Source: Rhodoferax sp. (GTDB lineage Bacteria; Pseudomonadota; Gammaproteobacteria; Burkholderiales; Burkholderiaceae_C). Taken from it: a DNA stretch of 64,000 bases. The notes beneath the pieces are model-generated. The model had not been told where the DNA came from. It made no database searches and was given only the letters and a program-made list of their open reading frames with translations. The stretch spans positions 1 through 64,000 of the forward strand of contig NZ_JAURYQ010000036.1 of assembly GCF_030653815.1 (NCBI RefSeq), written 5' to 3'. The position numbers were made by a program, and so were the translations under genes. Shown one piece after another: positions 32,480-42,320 of this stretch; positions within the stretch are counted from its first letter, which is position 1; each line of letters starts with the position of its first letter.

Positions 32480-32752
32480 ATGCTGGTATTGCCCGAAGCG
32501 ATCACGCAGGCCAACACGGTGGCTTGTCTGGCGGCTTTGACCAAAGAGCTGGCCCAAGAGGGTGCGTCTGACGTGGTGGTCGATGCGGCGCGCTTGACCC
32601 GCTTTGACTCGGCGGCTTTGGCCCTGTTGCTGGAACTGCGCCGCCAGGCGCTCAAAATGGGCAAGACCTTTGCCCTCCGTGACGTGTCGCAGCGCCTCCA
32701 GGATCTGGCTGATTTGTACGGCATCGCAGAGCTCTTGCCCTCGAAGGCTTGA
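32480..32752 (+). CDS. mlaB: STAS-domain protein MlaB
   Basis: A 90-residue cytoplasmic STAS-domain protein that binds and activates MlaF. The core is DVVVDAARLTRFDSAALALLLE, with the conserved FDSAAL segment equivalent to the regulatory Ser/Thr site of anti-sigma antagonists. The gene begins one base after the mlaC stop. The mla operon ends here or runs on into the ABC exporter 24 bases downstream. Confidence 0.9.
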   Translation: MLVLPEAITQANTVACLAALTKELAQEGASDVVVDAARLTRFDSAALALLLELRRQALKMGKTFALRDVSQRLQDLADLYGIAELLPSKA

Positions 32753-32776
32753 TGGCCTCGCTAAAATAGCGGCCCC

Positions 32777-33718
32777 ATGCCCGCCATCTCATTCCAGTCT
32801 GTCTCCAAAAGCTTTCCTTCCCCACGCGGCCCCCAGGCCGGCACCTTTCTCGCGCTTGACAATGTGAGTCTGGACGTTGAGGAGGGCGAGTTTTTTGGCC
32901 TGCTCGGTCCCAATGGGGCCGGCAAGACCACGCTGATCACTATTCTGGCCGGTCTGGCCAAGGCCAGTTCCGGGCGTGTCAGCGTCATGGGACACGACGT
33001 GCAGACCGACTTTGCCGCAGCCCGCCGTGCCTTGGGCGTGGTGCCGCAAGAGTTGGTGTTCGACCCTTTTTTCAACGTGCGCGAAGCGCTGCTGTTCCAG
33101 TCGGGTTATTTCGGTGTGAAAGGCAACGCCGCCTGGGTTGATGAATTGCTTGACAACCTCGGGCTCGCCGACAAGGCCAAGGTCAACATGCGGGCACTCT
33201 CGGGCGGCATGAAACGCAGGGTGCTGGTGGCGCTGGCGCTGGTGCACAAGCCGCCCGTCATCGTGCTGGACGAGCCCACCGCCGGGGTCGACGTGGAGTT
33301 GCGTCAGACGCTCTGGCACTTTATTGCCAAGCTCAACAAACAGGGGCACACCGTTTTGTTGACCACCCATTACCTCGAAGAAGCCGAAGCCCTGTGCAAC
33401 CGCATTGCCATGCTGAAAACCGGCAAGGTGGTGGCGCTGGACAGCACCAGCGCGCTGCTCAGCGCGGCATCCGGCAACGTGTTGCGCTGCACGGTGGATG
33501 GCGAGCTGCCGCCCAAGCTGGCCGGCCTGGCACGTGTCACCGGGCGGGTGGTGCAATTGCCTGCCAAAGATGCCGCTGCTGTCGAGCAGCACTTGGCACA
33601 AATCCGCCAGGCGGGCCTGCAGGTGCAAGACATCGAGATTCGTCGCCCCGACCTCGAAGACGTCTTTTTAAAAGTGATGCAACAACATCCCGGACGCGAC
33701 GACAGGAGCCCCGCATGA
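32777..33718 (+). CDS. ABC-2 type exporter, ATP-binding protein
   Basis: The ATPase of an ABC-2 exporter (YadG/NodI-like), 313 residues. Walker A is GPNGAGKTT, the signature LSGGMKRRVLVALAL, Walker B VIVLDEPTAGVD and the switch LLTTHYLEEAEAL. A C-terminal domain of about 80 residues follows. The substrate is unknown; YadGH-like pairs export lipids, polysaccharides or drugs in different organisms. Its position next to the mla genes is common in betaproteobacteria and may mean an envelope role. It overlaps its permease gene by four bases. Confidence 0.9.
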   Translation: MPAISFQSVSKSFPSPRGPQAGTFLALDNVSLDVEEGEFFGLLGPNGAGKTTLITILAGLAKASSGRVSVMGHDVQTDFAAARRALGVVPQELVFDPFFNVREALLFQSGYFGVKGNAAWVDELLDNLGLADKAKVNMRALSGGMKRRVLVALALVHKPPVIVLDEPTAGVDVELRQTLWHFIAKLNKQGHTVLLTTHYLEEAEALCNRIAMLKTGKVVALDSTSALLSAASGNVLRCTVDGELPPKLAGLARVTGRVVQLPAKDAAAVEQHLAQIRQAGLQVQDIEIRRPDLEDVFLKVMQQHPGRDDRSPA

Positions 33719-34470
33719 TCGGCTGGCAAATGCTTCTTTACAAAGAGGTGCTGCGCTTCTGGCGGGTGGCTGCGCAAACCATCACCGGCCCGATCCTGAC
33801 CGCATTGCTTTACCTGCTGGTCTTTGGTCAGGCGCTGGAGTCGCACGTCAAGGTCTACGACAACGTCAGCTACACCGCCTTCCTGATCCCGGGCCTGGCC
33901 ATGATGAGCCTGCTGCAAAATGCCTTTGCCAACAGTTCGTCGTCGCTGGTCGCCAGCAAGGTCATGGGCAACCTGGTGTTTTTGCTGCTGACGCCCCTGT
34001 CTGCCTGGCACTGGTTTGTGGCCTATGTCGGCGCGGCCGTGGTGCGCGGCCTGGTGGTGAGTCTGGGCGTGCTCGCTGTGTCCTTGTTGTTTGCCGTACC
34101 CCCTCTGGCGCAGCCGCTCTGGGCGCTGTTGTTTGCGGTGCTGGGCGCGGCCCTGATGGGCTCGCTGGGCGTGGTGGCGGGCTTGTGGTCGGAAAAATTT
34201 GACCAGATGGCCGCTTTCCAGAACTTTGTGGTGATGCCCATGACCTTTCTGAGTGGTGTTTTTTACTCTATCCACTCCCTGCCGCCTTTCTGGCAGACCG
34301 TGAGCCATTTCAACCCGTTCTTCTACATGATCGACGGCTTCCGTTATGGCTTCTTTGGCGTCAGCGATGTCTCCCCCTGGGTCAGTCTGGGCGTGGTGGG
34401 CGCAGCCACAGCAGGCGTGGGGGTGTGGGCGCTGCTGCTGCTGCGCATGGGCTACAAAATCCGCTCGTAA
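33715..34470 (+). CDS. ABC-2 type exporter, permease
   Basis: A 251-residue permease with six hydrophobic segments, paired with the ATPase just upstream. The ATG at 33715 overlaps the ATPase stop; a longer frame that begins at 33394 lies inside the ATPase gene and is rejected. Typical ABC-2 membrane sequence includes SYTAFLIPGLAMMSLLQNAF and VVMPMTFLSGVFYSIHSLPP, ending in SHFNPFFYMIDGFRYGFFG as in YadH-like proteins. The substrate cannot be told. Confidence 0.9.
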   Translation: MIGWQMLLYKEVLRFWRVAAQTITGPILTALLYLLVFGQALESHVKVYDNVSYTAFLIPGLAMMSLLQNAFANSSSSLVASKVMGNLVFLLLTPLSAWHWFVAYVGAAVVRGLVVSLGVLAVSLLFAVPPLAQPLWALLFAVLGAALMGSLGVVAGLWSEKFDQMAAFQNFVVMPMTFLSGVFYSIHSLPPFWQTVSHFNPFFYMIDGFRYGFFGVSDVSPWVSLGVVGAATAGVGVWALLLLRMGYKIRS

Positions 34471-34497
34471 TGACGACAGTTTCAAGAAAGTAAACCA

Positions 34498-34740
34498 ATG
34501 ACTGCTGACCAAATCAAACAACTCATTGCCGCCAGCCTGGCGTGTGACTACCTCACGCTTGAGGGCGATGGCCGCCACTGGTATGCGGTCGTGGTGTCAC
34601 CTGAGTTCGATGGCAAACGCGCCATTGCACGCCATCAGCGGGTCTATGCCTGCCTGGGTGACAAGATGAAAACCGACGAAGTTCATGCCTTGTCGATCAA
34701 AGCCTTCACGCCCGCCGAATGGGCGGCACAACCGGTCTGA
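34498..34740 (+). CDS. BolA-family protein (IbaG-like)
   Basis: An 80-residue BolA-domain protein. These bind monothiol glutaredoxins through a shared 2Fe-2S cluster and act in iron-sulfur handling or stress. The core has ACDYLTLEGDGRHWYAVVVS, the conserved histidine-containing AIARHQRVYACLG and HALSIKAFTPAEW. Its place between the mla operon and murA matches E. coli ibaG, supporting that subfamily rather than BolA itself. It starts 27 bases after the permease gene. Confidence 0.9.
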   Translation: MTADQIKQLIAASLACDYLTLEGDGRHWYAVVVSPEFDGKRAIARHQRVYACLGDKMKTDEVHALSIKAFTPAEWAAQPV

Positions 34741-34743
34741 TCC

Positions 34744-36021
34744 ATGGATAAATTACTCATTCGCGGTGGCCGTCAGCTTAACGGTACGGTCACCGTCTCG
34801 GGTGCAAAAAATGCCGCTTTGCCCGAGCTCTGCGCCACCCTGCTGACGCCCGAGCCAGTCAAGCTGCTGAACGTGCCGCGTCTGCAGGATGTGGCGACCA
34901 TGCGCAAGTTGCTCGGCCACATGGGGGTGCAGACCCAGACCCACGGTGAGCGCGGCGGCATGAGCTTTTCTGCTGCCGGGCCCATCACTCCGGAAGCCCC
35001 GTACGAGCTGGTCAAGACCATGCGCGCCTCGGTGCTGGTGCTGGGGCCCTTGCTGGCCCGTTTTGGCCACGCCCGCGTGTCGCTGCCCGGGGGCTGCGCC
35101 ATCGGCTCACGCCCGGTCGACCAGCACATCAAGGGCCTGACCGCCATGGGTGCCGAGATTGCCGTCGAGCATGGTTACATGGTGGCCAAGCTGGCTGCTG
35201 GGCGCACGCGCCTCAAGGGCGCGCGCATTGCCACCGACATGGTCACCGTCACCGGTACCGAGAACTTCATGATGGCCGCCGTGCTGGCCGAGGGCGAGAC
35301 CATTCTGGAAAACGCCGCCCAGGAACCCGAGATTCCTGACCTCGCCGAGATGCTGATCCAGATGGGCGCCCGCATTGAAGGCCATGGCACGAGCCGCATT
35401 GTCATCCAAGGGGTGGATGCCCTGCATGGTTGTACGCATCGGGTGGTGGCCGACCGCATCGAAGCCGGTACCTTTTTGTGTGCCGTGGCCGCTGCCGGTG
35501 GCGACGTGGTGGTGCAGCATGCCCGCATCGAGCACCTGGAAGCCGTGGTGGAAAAATTGCGTGACGCCGGGGTCACCGTGACCAAGGTGCCCGATGGCAT
35601 CCGGGTGCAGTCGGGCGGTGCGGCTCAGCTCAAGGCGCAGCATTTCCGCACCACCGAATACCCTGGCTTTCCGACCGACATGCAGGCCCAGTTCATGGCG
35701 CTCAACACCGTGGCCAAGGGCTCGTCGCTGGTGACCGAAACCATTTTCGAGAACCGCTTCATGCACGTCAACGAGTTGGTGCGTCTGGGCGCCAACATCC
35801 AGATCGACGGCAAAGTGGCCATGGTGGAAGGCGTGCGCGTCTTGTCCGGCGCCACCGTGATGGCCACCGACATGCGCGCATCGGCCAGCCTGGTGATTGC
35901 CGGCCTGGTGGCCGAAGGCGAAACCCTGGTGGACCGCATCTACCACCTTGACCGGGGTTACGACCAGATGGAAACCAAGCTGCGCGGCCTGGGCGCCGAC
36001 ATCGAAAGAGTCAAGTCATGA
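34744..36021 (+). CDS. murA: UDP-N-acetylglucosamine 1-carboxyvinyltransferase
   Basis: The first committed step of peptidoglycan synthesis: transfers enolpyruvate from PEP to UDP-GlcNAc in the cytosol. The 425-residue protein has Cys118 ([16 protein letters not shown]), the residue attacked by fosfomycin, so the enzyme should be of the sensitive type. Other signs are [15 protein letters not shown], the [16 protein letters not shown] block, the [20 protein letters not shown] segment and [19 protein letters not shown]. The stop overlaps hisG by four bases. Confidence 0.98.
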   Translation: MDKLLIRGGRQLNGTVTVSGAKNAALPELCATLLTPEPVKLLNVPRLQDVATMRKLLGHMGVQTQTHGERGGMSFSAAGPITPEAPYELVKTMRASVLVLGPLLARFGHARVSLPGGCAIGSRPVDQHIKGLTAMGAEIAVEHGYMVAKLAAGRTRLKGARIATDMVTVTGTENFMMAAVLAEGETILENAAQEPEIPDLAEMLIQMGARIEGHGTSRIVIQGVDALHGCTHRVVADRIEAGTFLCAVAAAGGDVVVQHARIEHLEAVVEKLRDAGVTVTKVPDGIRVQSGGAAQLKAQHFRTTEYPGFPTDMQAQFMALNTVAKGSSLVTETIFENRFMHVNELVRLGANIQIDGKVAMVEGVRVLSGATVMATDMRASASLVIAGLVAEGETLVDRIYHLDRGYDQMETKLRGLGADIERVKS

Positions 36022-36656
36022 TCACGCTGGCCCTGTCCAAAGGACGCATTTTTGAAGAAACCCTGCCGCTGCTCAAAGCCGCCGGCATCGAGGTGCTGGA
36101 AGACCCGGAGAAATCGCGCAAACTGATCCTCACCACCAACCAGCCCGATGTGCGCGTGCTGGTGGTGCGCGCCACCGACGTGCCCACCTATGTCCAGTAC
36201 GGCGGCGCCGACCTTGGCATCACGGGCAAGGACACGCTGCTCGAGCATGGCAGTGAGGGCCTGTACCAGCCGCTCGACCTGCAAATTGCCAAGTGCCGCA
36301 TCAGCGTGGCGGTGCGCTCGGATTTTGACTATAAGAGTGCGGTCAAAAAAGGCTCGCGCCTGACCGTGGCCACCAAATACGTCGCGATTTCGCGCGACTT
36401 TTTTGCCACCAAGGGCGTGCACGTGGACTTGATCAAGCTCTACGGCAGCATGGAGCTGGCACCGCTGGTGGGCATGGCCGATGCCATCGTCGACCTGGTC
36501 TCGACCGGCAACACCCTCAAGGCCAACCACCTGGTTGAGGTCGAACACATCATGGACATCAGTTCGCGCCTGGTGGTCAACCAGGCCGCCCTCAAGCTCA
36601 AGCAGGCTCCCATTCGCCGCATCATTGATGCGTTCGCCTCCGCCCTCGGCAAATAA
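36018..36656 (+). CDS. hisG: ATP phosphoribosyltransferase, short form
   Basis: Catalyses the first step of histidine synthesis, joining ATP and PRPP. At 212 residues it is the short form, which lacks the regulatory C-terminal domain and needs HisZ, not encoded in this window, for activity and feedback control. Motifs are [31 protein letters not shown] and [19 protein letters not shown], the last being the PRPP-binding loop. It overlaps murA by four bases, and hisD follows after 7 bases. Confidence 0.97.
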   Translation: MITLALSKGRIFEETLPLLKAAGIEVLEDPEKSRKLILTTNQPDVRVLVVRATDVPTYVQYGGADLGITGKDTLLEHGSEGLYQPLDLQIAKCRISVAVRSDFDYKSAVKKGSRLTVATKYVAISRDFFATKGVHVDLIKLYGSMELAPLVGMADAIVDLVSTGNTLKANHLVEVEHIMDISSRLVVNQAALKLKQAPIRRIIDAFASALGK

Positions 36657-36663
36657 ATCTGCA

Positions 36664-37989
36664 ATGAACGTCATGTCACCCCTCGCCACGCCCGTCCGCC
36701 TGTCAACCGCCAGCAGCACCTTTGAGGCTGAGTTCAAGGCGCGCCTGCACTGGTCGGCAGAAACCGATGCCGGCATCGAGCAGCGGGTGGCGGACATCCT
36801 GCGTGATGTGCAGGTGCGTGGCGATGCCGCCGTGCTGGACTACACCGCGCGTTTTGACGGCCTGCAGGTTGACAGCATGGCCGAACTGGAACTGACCCAG
36901 GCCGAGCTCAAGGTCGCTTTTGATGGCTTGCCCGTGGTGCAGCGCGAAGCCTTGCAAGCCGCCGCAGCGCGCGTGCGCAGTTACCACGAAGCCCAGCGCA
37001 AGGCCAGCGGCGAGAGCTGGAGCTACCGCGATTCCGATGGCACCCTGCTGGGCCAAAAAGTCACGCCGCTGGACCGGGTCGGCATTTACGTGCCCGGTGG
37101 CAAGGCCGCCTACCCGAGCAGCGTGCTGATGAACGCCATTCCGGCGCACGTGGCGGGTGTGGCCGAGATCATCATGGTGGTGCCCACGCCCAAGGGTGAA
37201 AAGAATGCCCTGGTACTGGCCGCCGCCTATGTGGCCGGTGTCAGCCGCGCCTTCACCATCGGTGGCGCCCAGGCGGTGGCTGCGCTGGCTTACGGCACGG
37301 CCACCATTCCCAAGGTCGACAAAATCACCGGCCCGGGCAATGCCTATGTGGCCGCCGCCAAGCGCCGCGTGTTTGGCACGGTGGGCATCGACATGATCGC
37401 TGGCCCCAGCGAGATCCTGGTACTGGCTGACGGCTCCACGCCGGCGGACTGGGTGGCCATGGATCTTTTTTCACAGGCCGAGCACGACGAACTGGCGCAA
37501 AGCATCTTGCTGTGTCCCGACGCGGACTACCTTGAGCAGGTGCAGATGAGCATCAATCGTTTGCTGCCCGAGATGCCCCGACAGCAGATCATTGCCAAGT
37601 CGCTCACCGACCGCGGCGCCTTGATTTTGACGCGCAGCATGGAAGAAGCCTGCGACATCAGCAACCGGATTGCGCCGGAGCACCTGGAAGTGTCCAGCCG
37701 CGACCCGCACCGCTGGGAGCCTTTGCTCAAACATGCCGGTGCCATTTTCCTGGGCGCCTACACCAGCGAGTCGCTGGGCGACTACTGCGCCGGCCCCAAC
37801 CACGTGCTGCCCACCAGCGGCACCGCGCGCTTTTCATCGCCGCTGGGGGTCTATGACTTTCAGAAGCGCAGCAGCCTGATCGAAGTCAGCGAAGCCGGTG
37901 CCCAGACCCTGGGCCAGATTGCGTCGGTGCTGGCGCGTGGTGAAGGTTTGCAGGCGCATGCGCGGGCGGCGGAGATGCGGCTGCGCTGA
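36664..37989 (+). CDS. hisD: Histidinol dehydrogenase
   Basis: The final two oxidations of histidine synthesis, zinc-dependent, histidinol to histidine with NAD. 441 residues from the ATG at 36664; the longer frame from 36481 lies inside hisG. Signature motifs: [73 protein letters not shown] with the active-site region, and APEHLEV. The end is [20 protein letters not shown]. No hisC or hisB follows; the his cluster stops here. Confidence 0.97.
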   Translation: MNVMSPLATPVRLSTASSTFEAEFKARLHWSAETDAGIEQRVADILRDVQVRGDAAVLDYTARFDGLQVDSMAELELTQAELKVAFDGLPVVQREALQAAAARVRSYHEAQRKASGESWSYRDSDGTLLGQKVTPLDRVGIYVPGGKAAYPSSVLMNAIPAHVAGVAEIIMVVPTPKGEKNALVLAAAYVAGVSRAFTIGGAQAVAALAYGTATIPKVDKITGPGNAYVAAAKRRVFGTVGIDMIAGPSEILVLADGSTPADWVAMDLFSQAEHDELAQSILLCPDADYLEQVQMSINRLLPEMPRQQIIAKSLTDRGALILTRSMEEACDISNRIAPEHLEVSSRDPHRWEPLLKHAGAIFLGAYTSESLGDYCAGPNHVLPTSGTARFSSPLGVYDFQKRSSLIEVSEAGAQTLGQIASVLARGEGLQAHARAAEMRLR

Positions 37990-38198
37990 GACTGCCAGGT
38001 TTCTTTGATTGCGTATCAGGGTGGCAGGGGACGGGTTGAACTGGAGCGAGGAAGAAAAAACTCCGGGGCTTGGCATCGTCAGGCATGTCAGGAGCGCAGC
38101 ATGGCAAGTGGAAGCAAAGAAAAGCATGCAAGACTGCACCAAAACGCCAGGGGCGCGCCCGTACACTGTGCGGTGTTTTGACCCACAGCAGTACACCC
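37990..38198. other. Intergenic region hisD / ridA
   Basis: 209 bases without a supportable gene. It contains purine-rich stretches but no hairpin followed by a T-run that I can identify, and no clear -35/-10 pair. The ridA promoter should be here if hisD transcription stops first. Confidence 0.3.
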
Positions 38199-38555
38199 AT
38201 GCCAGAATCCAGCATCACGCGCATCAACCCCCAAGCCCAATGGTCCGACGCCGTGGTGCACGGCCACACCGCCTTTTTTGTGGAAGTGCCCGACACCGGC
38301 ACCGACATTGAAAGCCAGACCCGCGCCCTGCTGGCACAGGCCGAAGTTACGCTGATCAAAGTGGGGTCGGACAAAGCCCGCCTGCTCATGGCCACCATTT
38401 ACCTCAAGCACATGGCGGATCGTGCCGCCTTCAACGCCTTGTGGGCCGAATGGCTGCCCCAAGGCTGCGCCCCGGCCCGCGTGTGCGTCAGCGCCGAAAT
38501 GGCCAGCCCCGACTACCTGCTGGAGATCGCGTTCACCGCGGCCTCGCCGCTGTAA
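38199..38555 (+). CDS. RidA (YjgF/UK114) family protein
   Basis: A 118-residue RidA-family protein, start at the ATG at 38199; the longer frame from 38070 has no support. Canonical RidA hydrolyses reactive enamine/imine intermediates made by PLP enzymes. The conserved arginine is R94 (PARVCVSAE) and the conserved glutamate E109 (YLLEIAF), both expected in the deaminase pocket. The ATIYLKHMADRAAFNALWAEW block is standard. It is more divergent than the housekeeping RidA, so it may be one of the Rid2-7 subfamilies, some linked to specific catabolism. Confidence 0.85.
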   Translation: MPESSITRINPQAQWSDAVVHGHTAFFVEVPDTGTDIESQTRALLAQAEVTLIKVGSDKARLLMATIYLKHMADRAAFNALWAEWLPQGCAPARVCVSAEMASPDYLLEIAFTAASPL

Positions 38556-38664
38556 CAGAAAACTGCTGTGGTGGGCGAGCCCCTGCAAGGTCAGGTCCGC
38601 AGCGTAAAGGGTCGTTCGCCATGGTCAGCTTCCGGGTAAGCCAAGTATCTCAGGGACTCAACAG

Positions 38665-40371
38665 TCACGTAGTCATCACGAGTTGGTACCAAAACGCTGG
38701 CGCAACAGGCGTGCCAAAGTGTCTGCATGCAATCAGGTCAATCGCAGGCAAACCAACTTTGCAGCCCATTGTCTGAAGGCATTCTTTCCCTTGCTCGGAT
38801 TCCACAATGACACGCATGTGTTCAAACCACTGTGCGATGTCCTCAGGCAGCCGAATAGGAGCCTCCGAAGCCCCTGATGAAAAATGAGCTGCATGAAAGT
38901 ACAGGTGCTCGTGTATTTGCTTGTCTGGGTGCCACAACTGCGCACACGTCTCTGGGTAGTCCTGAACCAGCCCTTGTCTCAATACGCCATACGACTCCCC
39001 CTGTCCCAATACAGCACACAACCCAGCCAGAACCGCAATCATCCAAGAGGTCTTCATCAACTTGTCGGCTGTTTGACCAGAATGCCAGCCACCAATGTCC
39101 GATAAATCGTCGATGGAATCGCTGTCAATCGGAACATACCGTTTGGCTTTGAAGGAGTAATCGATGTTGCGAATGAGCGTCTGGAGCCAGCGTTTGGCGA
39201 TGTCCGAGCGTCCCGTCAGCACCAGCAACAACATGCCAAGAACGATGTCTTGACTGTGCCTATCAAAACATGGCGAGTTGCAAATGCCGTTGCTGGAAAT
39301 CAGTGATGCAAGCGCAGCGGCCACGGTATCTGCATTCTCGTGCTGTGCTACTCGATCTGCATCATCGCCAGCAACTGACAGTACATGGGTCAACCCGATG
39401 GATGCCAGCATGCCGATTTGCTCAAACGCTACTAGCGACAGCTCCGCACTGTCGGACGCATACCCCAGCAGTCCATCCTCAACGTAACAATGCGCTTGTA
39501 GCTTTTCGAAATAGTGCCTTCCAACGGTCAGATACCCTTGCCAAACTGACCCAAGTGCTTGGGTCATGTCGTTATCTGAGTCCCACCCTTCAAATGCGCG
39601 CACTCTGTGCCATGACCACAACAAGGCTCGTTCTATAGCACGCAATCCTTGGCGACCATCGCCGTCCCCAAGTGCCCATGAGGCAAATGCATGGGCGGCA
39701 AAATTGACCACTCGCAAAGCCTTCAGCAAATCCTTCTTTGACATTGAGGCGCCGTCAGGCACACCTTCAGAATTCAACCCAAGGGTTCGCAGCATCATCC
39801 GGTGCAGGTCTCTTTGGTCGTATTCGACATCGGCAGCCAAGGCCAATGCACGCCGCAAGTTTCGTCGGTCTTCGTCATGGAAGACATGTTCATCCAGCAG
39901 GTGGCGCTCAATCAAAGTGGACAGCGTGTCAAGCCCCCAAAACTCAATCAATGCCTGGTCTTTATGATCATTTACAAAACCGCTCCAACTTGCCTGAATA
40001 GTTTGTTTCAGTTCGCCATTGGTGACCACGGCGATACGGACAGGCTTGCCAATGTCTTCGGCCTCCACATGAGATTTGAGATACACATCAAAAACCTCGT
40101 TCAAGCTGGGTCTGATGGCTTGATCACTTCTCTCCCACTCCGTGCGCCCGATGTCCTTTTGTTTGATGACCAGCAAAAGCAGTTCAGCTTGCCCGGTATC
40201 TGGGTTGATGCCACGGGTTGCAATATCGACACCAAACTGCCGATTGCCGGTTTGTGGGCGGGCAATTGGCACGTAGCCCATTTCGACCAGTAAATCGGGC
40301 AGCAGTCTGTCCAGTTCATTGCGCTCTTTGAGTGTGCGCAGGTACTCGGCAATGACAAGGGCCAGTCTCAT
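38665..40371 (-). CDS. Uncharacterised protein with divergent PD-(D/E)xK-like N-terminus (module gene B)
   Basis: I do not recognise a named family. 568 residues from the ATG at 40371, which overlaps the stop of gene A (ATGA), so it is the second gene of a coupled pair; a longer frame from 40521 lies inside gene A. Residues 1-75 read like an Mrr-type nuclease core: a helix with Glu30, a strand with GVDI (Asp49), then a hydrophobic strand LLLLVIKQK (63-72). Lys70 would be the catalytic lysine, but the usual Gln/Glu two residues before it is Val. Residues 105-160 (VRIAVVTNGELKQTIQASW, ALIEFWGLDTLSTLIERHLL) resemble the C-terminal half of restriction-endonuclease-like domains. Residues 170-568 are mostly alpha-helical with no membrane segment. 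GC is visibly lower than in flanking genes. A nuclease role is inference. Confidence 0.7.
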   Translation of the reverse strand: MRLALVIAEYLRTLKERNELDRLLPDLLVEMGYVPIARPQTGNRQFGVDIATRGINPDTGQAELLLLVIKQKDIGRTEWERSDQAIRPSLNEVFDVYLKSHVEAEDIGKPVRIAVVTNGELKQTIQASWSGFVNDHKDQALIEFWGLDTLSTLIERHLLDEHVFHDEDRRNLRRALALAADVEYDQRDLHRMMLRTLGLNSEGVPDGASMSKKDLLKALRVVNFAAHAFASWALGDGDGRQGLRAIERALLWSWHRVRAFEGWDSDNDMTQALGSVWQGYLTVGRHYFEKLQAHCYVEDGLLGYASDSAELSLVAFEQIGMLASIGLTHVLSVAGDDADRVAQHENADTVAAALASLISSNGICNSPCFDRHSQDIVLGMLLLVLTGRSDIAKRWLQTLIRNIDYSFKAKRYVPIDSDSIDDLSDIGGWHSGQTADKLMKTSWMIAVLAGLCAVLGQGESYGVLRQGLVQDYPETCAQLWHPDKQIHEHLYFHAAHFSSGASEAPIRLPEDIAQWFEHMRVIVESEQGKECLQTMGCKVGLPAIDLIACRHFGTPVAPAFWYQLVMTT

Positions 40372-42320
40372 TCGTCTTCTCGCTTTGCAATACGGTAGAG
40401 GAGTCCAGCAATGGCGTAACCCACTGGGTCTGTGAGCGCACGTTTGGGCATGCTGATCGAATGTGAAAAACTTTGCAAATGCTGCGTAGGCCCGACTTTG
40501 TTGTCTGAAACTGAGAACCAACCTCGACCGGCTTTCATTGGGATCACTGTAGAAATTAAGCGAACGATGGACTTTTCATTGGCCGCTTCCATCACCTCTT
40601 CCATTTCCCGTGCCCGATTCAATTCAATGGCTCTGCGAAGTCTCATGGGTGGACGAAGTTCATGCAATCTGGGCAGGTCATCCATGGCGGTACTTCGCCT
40701 GAGAAGGACGGCATGTATCTGACCCAGTAACTCCTTTTCAGGGGAATTGGCCATTTTTTGCCGTACTTTCAAAGCCTCCATCGTGCCATGCGCGTAGTCC
40801 TTGCCAACCTCGTCTGTCAGCAGTGAGTACACCCAATCAAAACTACGGTCGGGGGCGTTGTTTGTTTCCAGCAAAGAAAACGTCAGTGACAACAGTGTTT
40901 CCTCTGATATCACATAGCCAAGCAGCCGACGAGCCAGAAACCTGAAGTCTTGCGCGGTGAATGTGTTGAGAACTTCTGGCGAAAAGGTTGGCGACTTCAT
41001 TCCACGGATGTGCAAGTAGCTGATGAGCCCGCCGAAGGCCACGGCAAGTTGCTTCTCGGGCGCAACTAGCCAGCGCGTGATGACAGCCTGGAAGCCCGAC
41101 TGGTCATTGGCAATTTGCATGATGGTCTGGTCAAACATCTCAATCAAGGCTTTGTCATTCAAGCTTGAGCCGCCATGCTGGATGACCCATTGGCTCACGC
41201 AATCCAGCACCAACGGTCGATATTCGGGTGTTGCATAGAGCTGATGCAGAACCCAATCAAAGTTATCAATTGCGTTTTTCTGCAATGGCGAAAGCCTGAC
41301 CAGTGATTGCAGCAAGGGTTTGAAATGGGGGGAGGACACTGGGAAATCCTGCTGATTCATGAACAAGAAATCAGCGATCACTGCAAGGGTGTTGTCGTCA
41401 TGCTCCGATGCCAGCCGAACGAGTTCTGACATCAACCGTTCGTCCTTCAACGACGCCTGCGCCACTGCACGAATCGCTGACTGTTGAATCTCGGCGGACG
41501 TCCCGCTGGTTTTGTTGATCAGGACTGCAACGCAGTCGTCCAAATCAAATTCGTTCAATTTGTGAGCCTGTATCGCCCTGCCCAGGGTCCACAGCGCAGC
41601 CCCCGCGATAAGCGGATCAATGTCCTCGGCATCCTGTCTGGCTTTTTCCAGCGCAAGAGATTGCTGGTCGGTATGCATTAGTGCTTGCAAGGCTGTGCTG
41701 TACAAGCTCTGCATGGATTCCGACATATTCGTTCTGGTGATGTGCCAGATTTCCCAAGCGATCTGCGATTCTGACTGTAAGCGGCGCTCGACAGCATTGA
41801 AGATCACCCCTCCAGCCATGTCACGCTTTGTGGACTCATGCTGAGCATCAATAACTGCCACGATGTCCTCTGCGCAGATGTTTGGCAAGTGCGGCAGTGC
41901 TTTTTCCAGCAGATGAAGTATGTCAAAGACACGCCGACTTTTATCGCCAATGGCCTTTGCAGCTCCTAAAAGCACACTAATGTTCTGACCGGCCAAACCC
42001 AACAAGCGACCGGATGCCGAATCAGAGTGTCCAATTTCGTTTCGCCACAGTCCGTATGCGGCATCAAACAACGCATCGGTACCGCTCAAGGGCATCACTT
42101 GCTGAAAAGTTGCCAATGCAGCGCAGCGATTGCGGGCTTCTAGGTTGACGAATTCGATTTCATCTTCAACACAATGCCAAAGCGGATTACCTTCGACTGT
42201 GGCCAATTCTGAGGTGCTGAATGGGCTGAAGGTCAGACTCGTATTTTTTTGTTGGTGAAGAGCTAGGGCTGCATCCAAAACGGCTTGTGGAATAGCTTGG
42301 ATTGCTGTTGACGCTGTCAT
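40368..42320 (-). CDS. Uncharacterised helical-repeat protein (module gene A)
   Basis: I do not recognise a family. 650 residues from the ATG at 42320, preceded by AGGGAG; a longer frame reaches 42407 but lacks a ribosome site. The sequence is almost entirely predicted helix with recurring HEAT/ARM-like spacing (ALWTLGRAIQA, AEIQQSAIRAVAQASLKDER, LMSELVRLASEHDDNTLAVI). There is no signal peptide, membrane helix, P-loop or obvious catalytic motif. The last 60 residues (MKAGRGWFSVSDNK, MPKRALTDPVGYAIAGLLYR) look like a separate, more conserved tail. It is the first gene of the pair with gene B, with ATGA overlap. GC content is about half by eye, below neighbouring genes. It could be a scaffold or recognition subunit. 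Confidence 0.7.
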   Translation of the reverse strand: MTASTAIQAIPQAVLDAALALHQQKNTSLTFSPFSTSELATVEGNPLWHCVEDEIEFVNLEARNRCAALATFQQVMPLSGTDALFDAAYGLWRNEIGHSDSASGRLLGLAGQNISVLLGAAKAIGDKSRRVFDILHLLEKALPHLPNICAEDIVAVIDAQHESTKRDMAGGVIFNAVERRLQSESQIAWEIWHITRTNMSESMQSLYSTALQALMHTDQQSLALEKARQDAEDIDPLIAGAALWTLGRAIQAHKLNEFDLDDCVAVLINKTSGTSAEIQQSAIRAVAQASLKDERLMSELVRLASEHDDNTLAVIADFLFMNQQDFPVSSPHFKPLLQSLVRLSPLQKNAIDNFDWVLHQLYATPEYRPLVLDCVSQWVIQHGGSSLNDKALIEMFDQTIMQIANDQSGFQAVITRWLVAPEKQLAVAFGGLISYLHIRGMKSPTFSPEVLNTFTAQDFRFLARRLLGYVISEETLLSLTFSLLETNNAPDRSFDWVYSLLTDEVGKDYAHGTMEALKVRQKMANSPEKELLGQIHAVLLRRSTAMDDLPRLHELRPPMRLRRAIELNRAREMEEVMEAANEKSIVRLISTVIPMKAGRGWFSVSDNKVGPTQHLQSFSHSISMPKRALTDPVGYAIAGLLYRIAKREDE

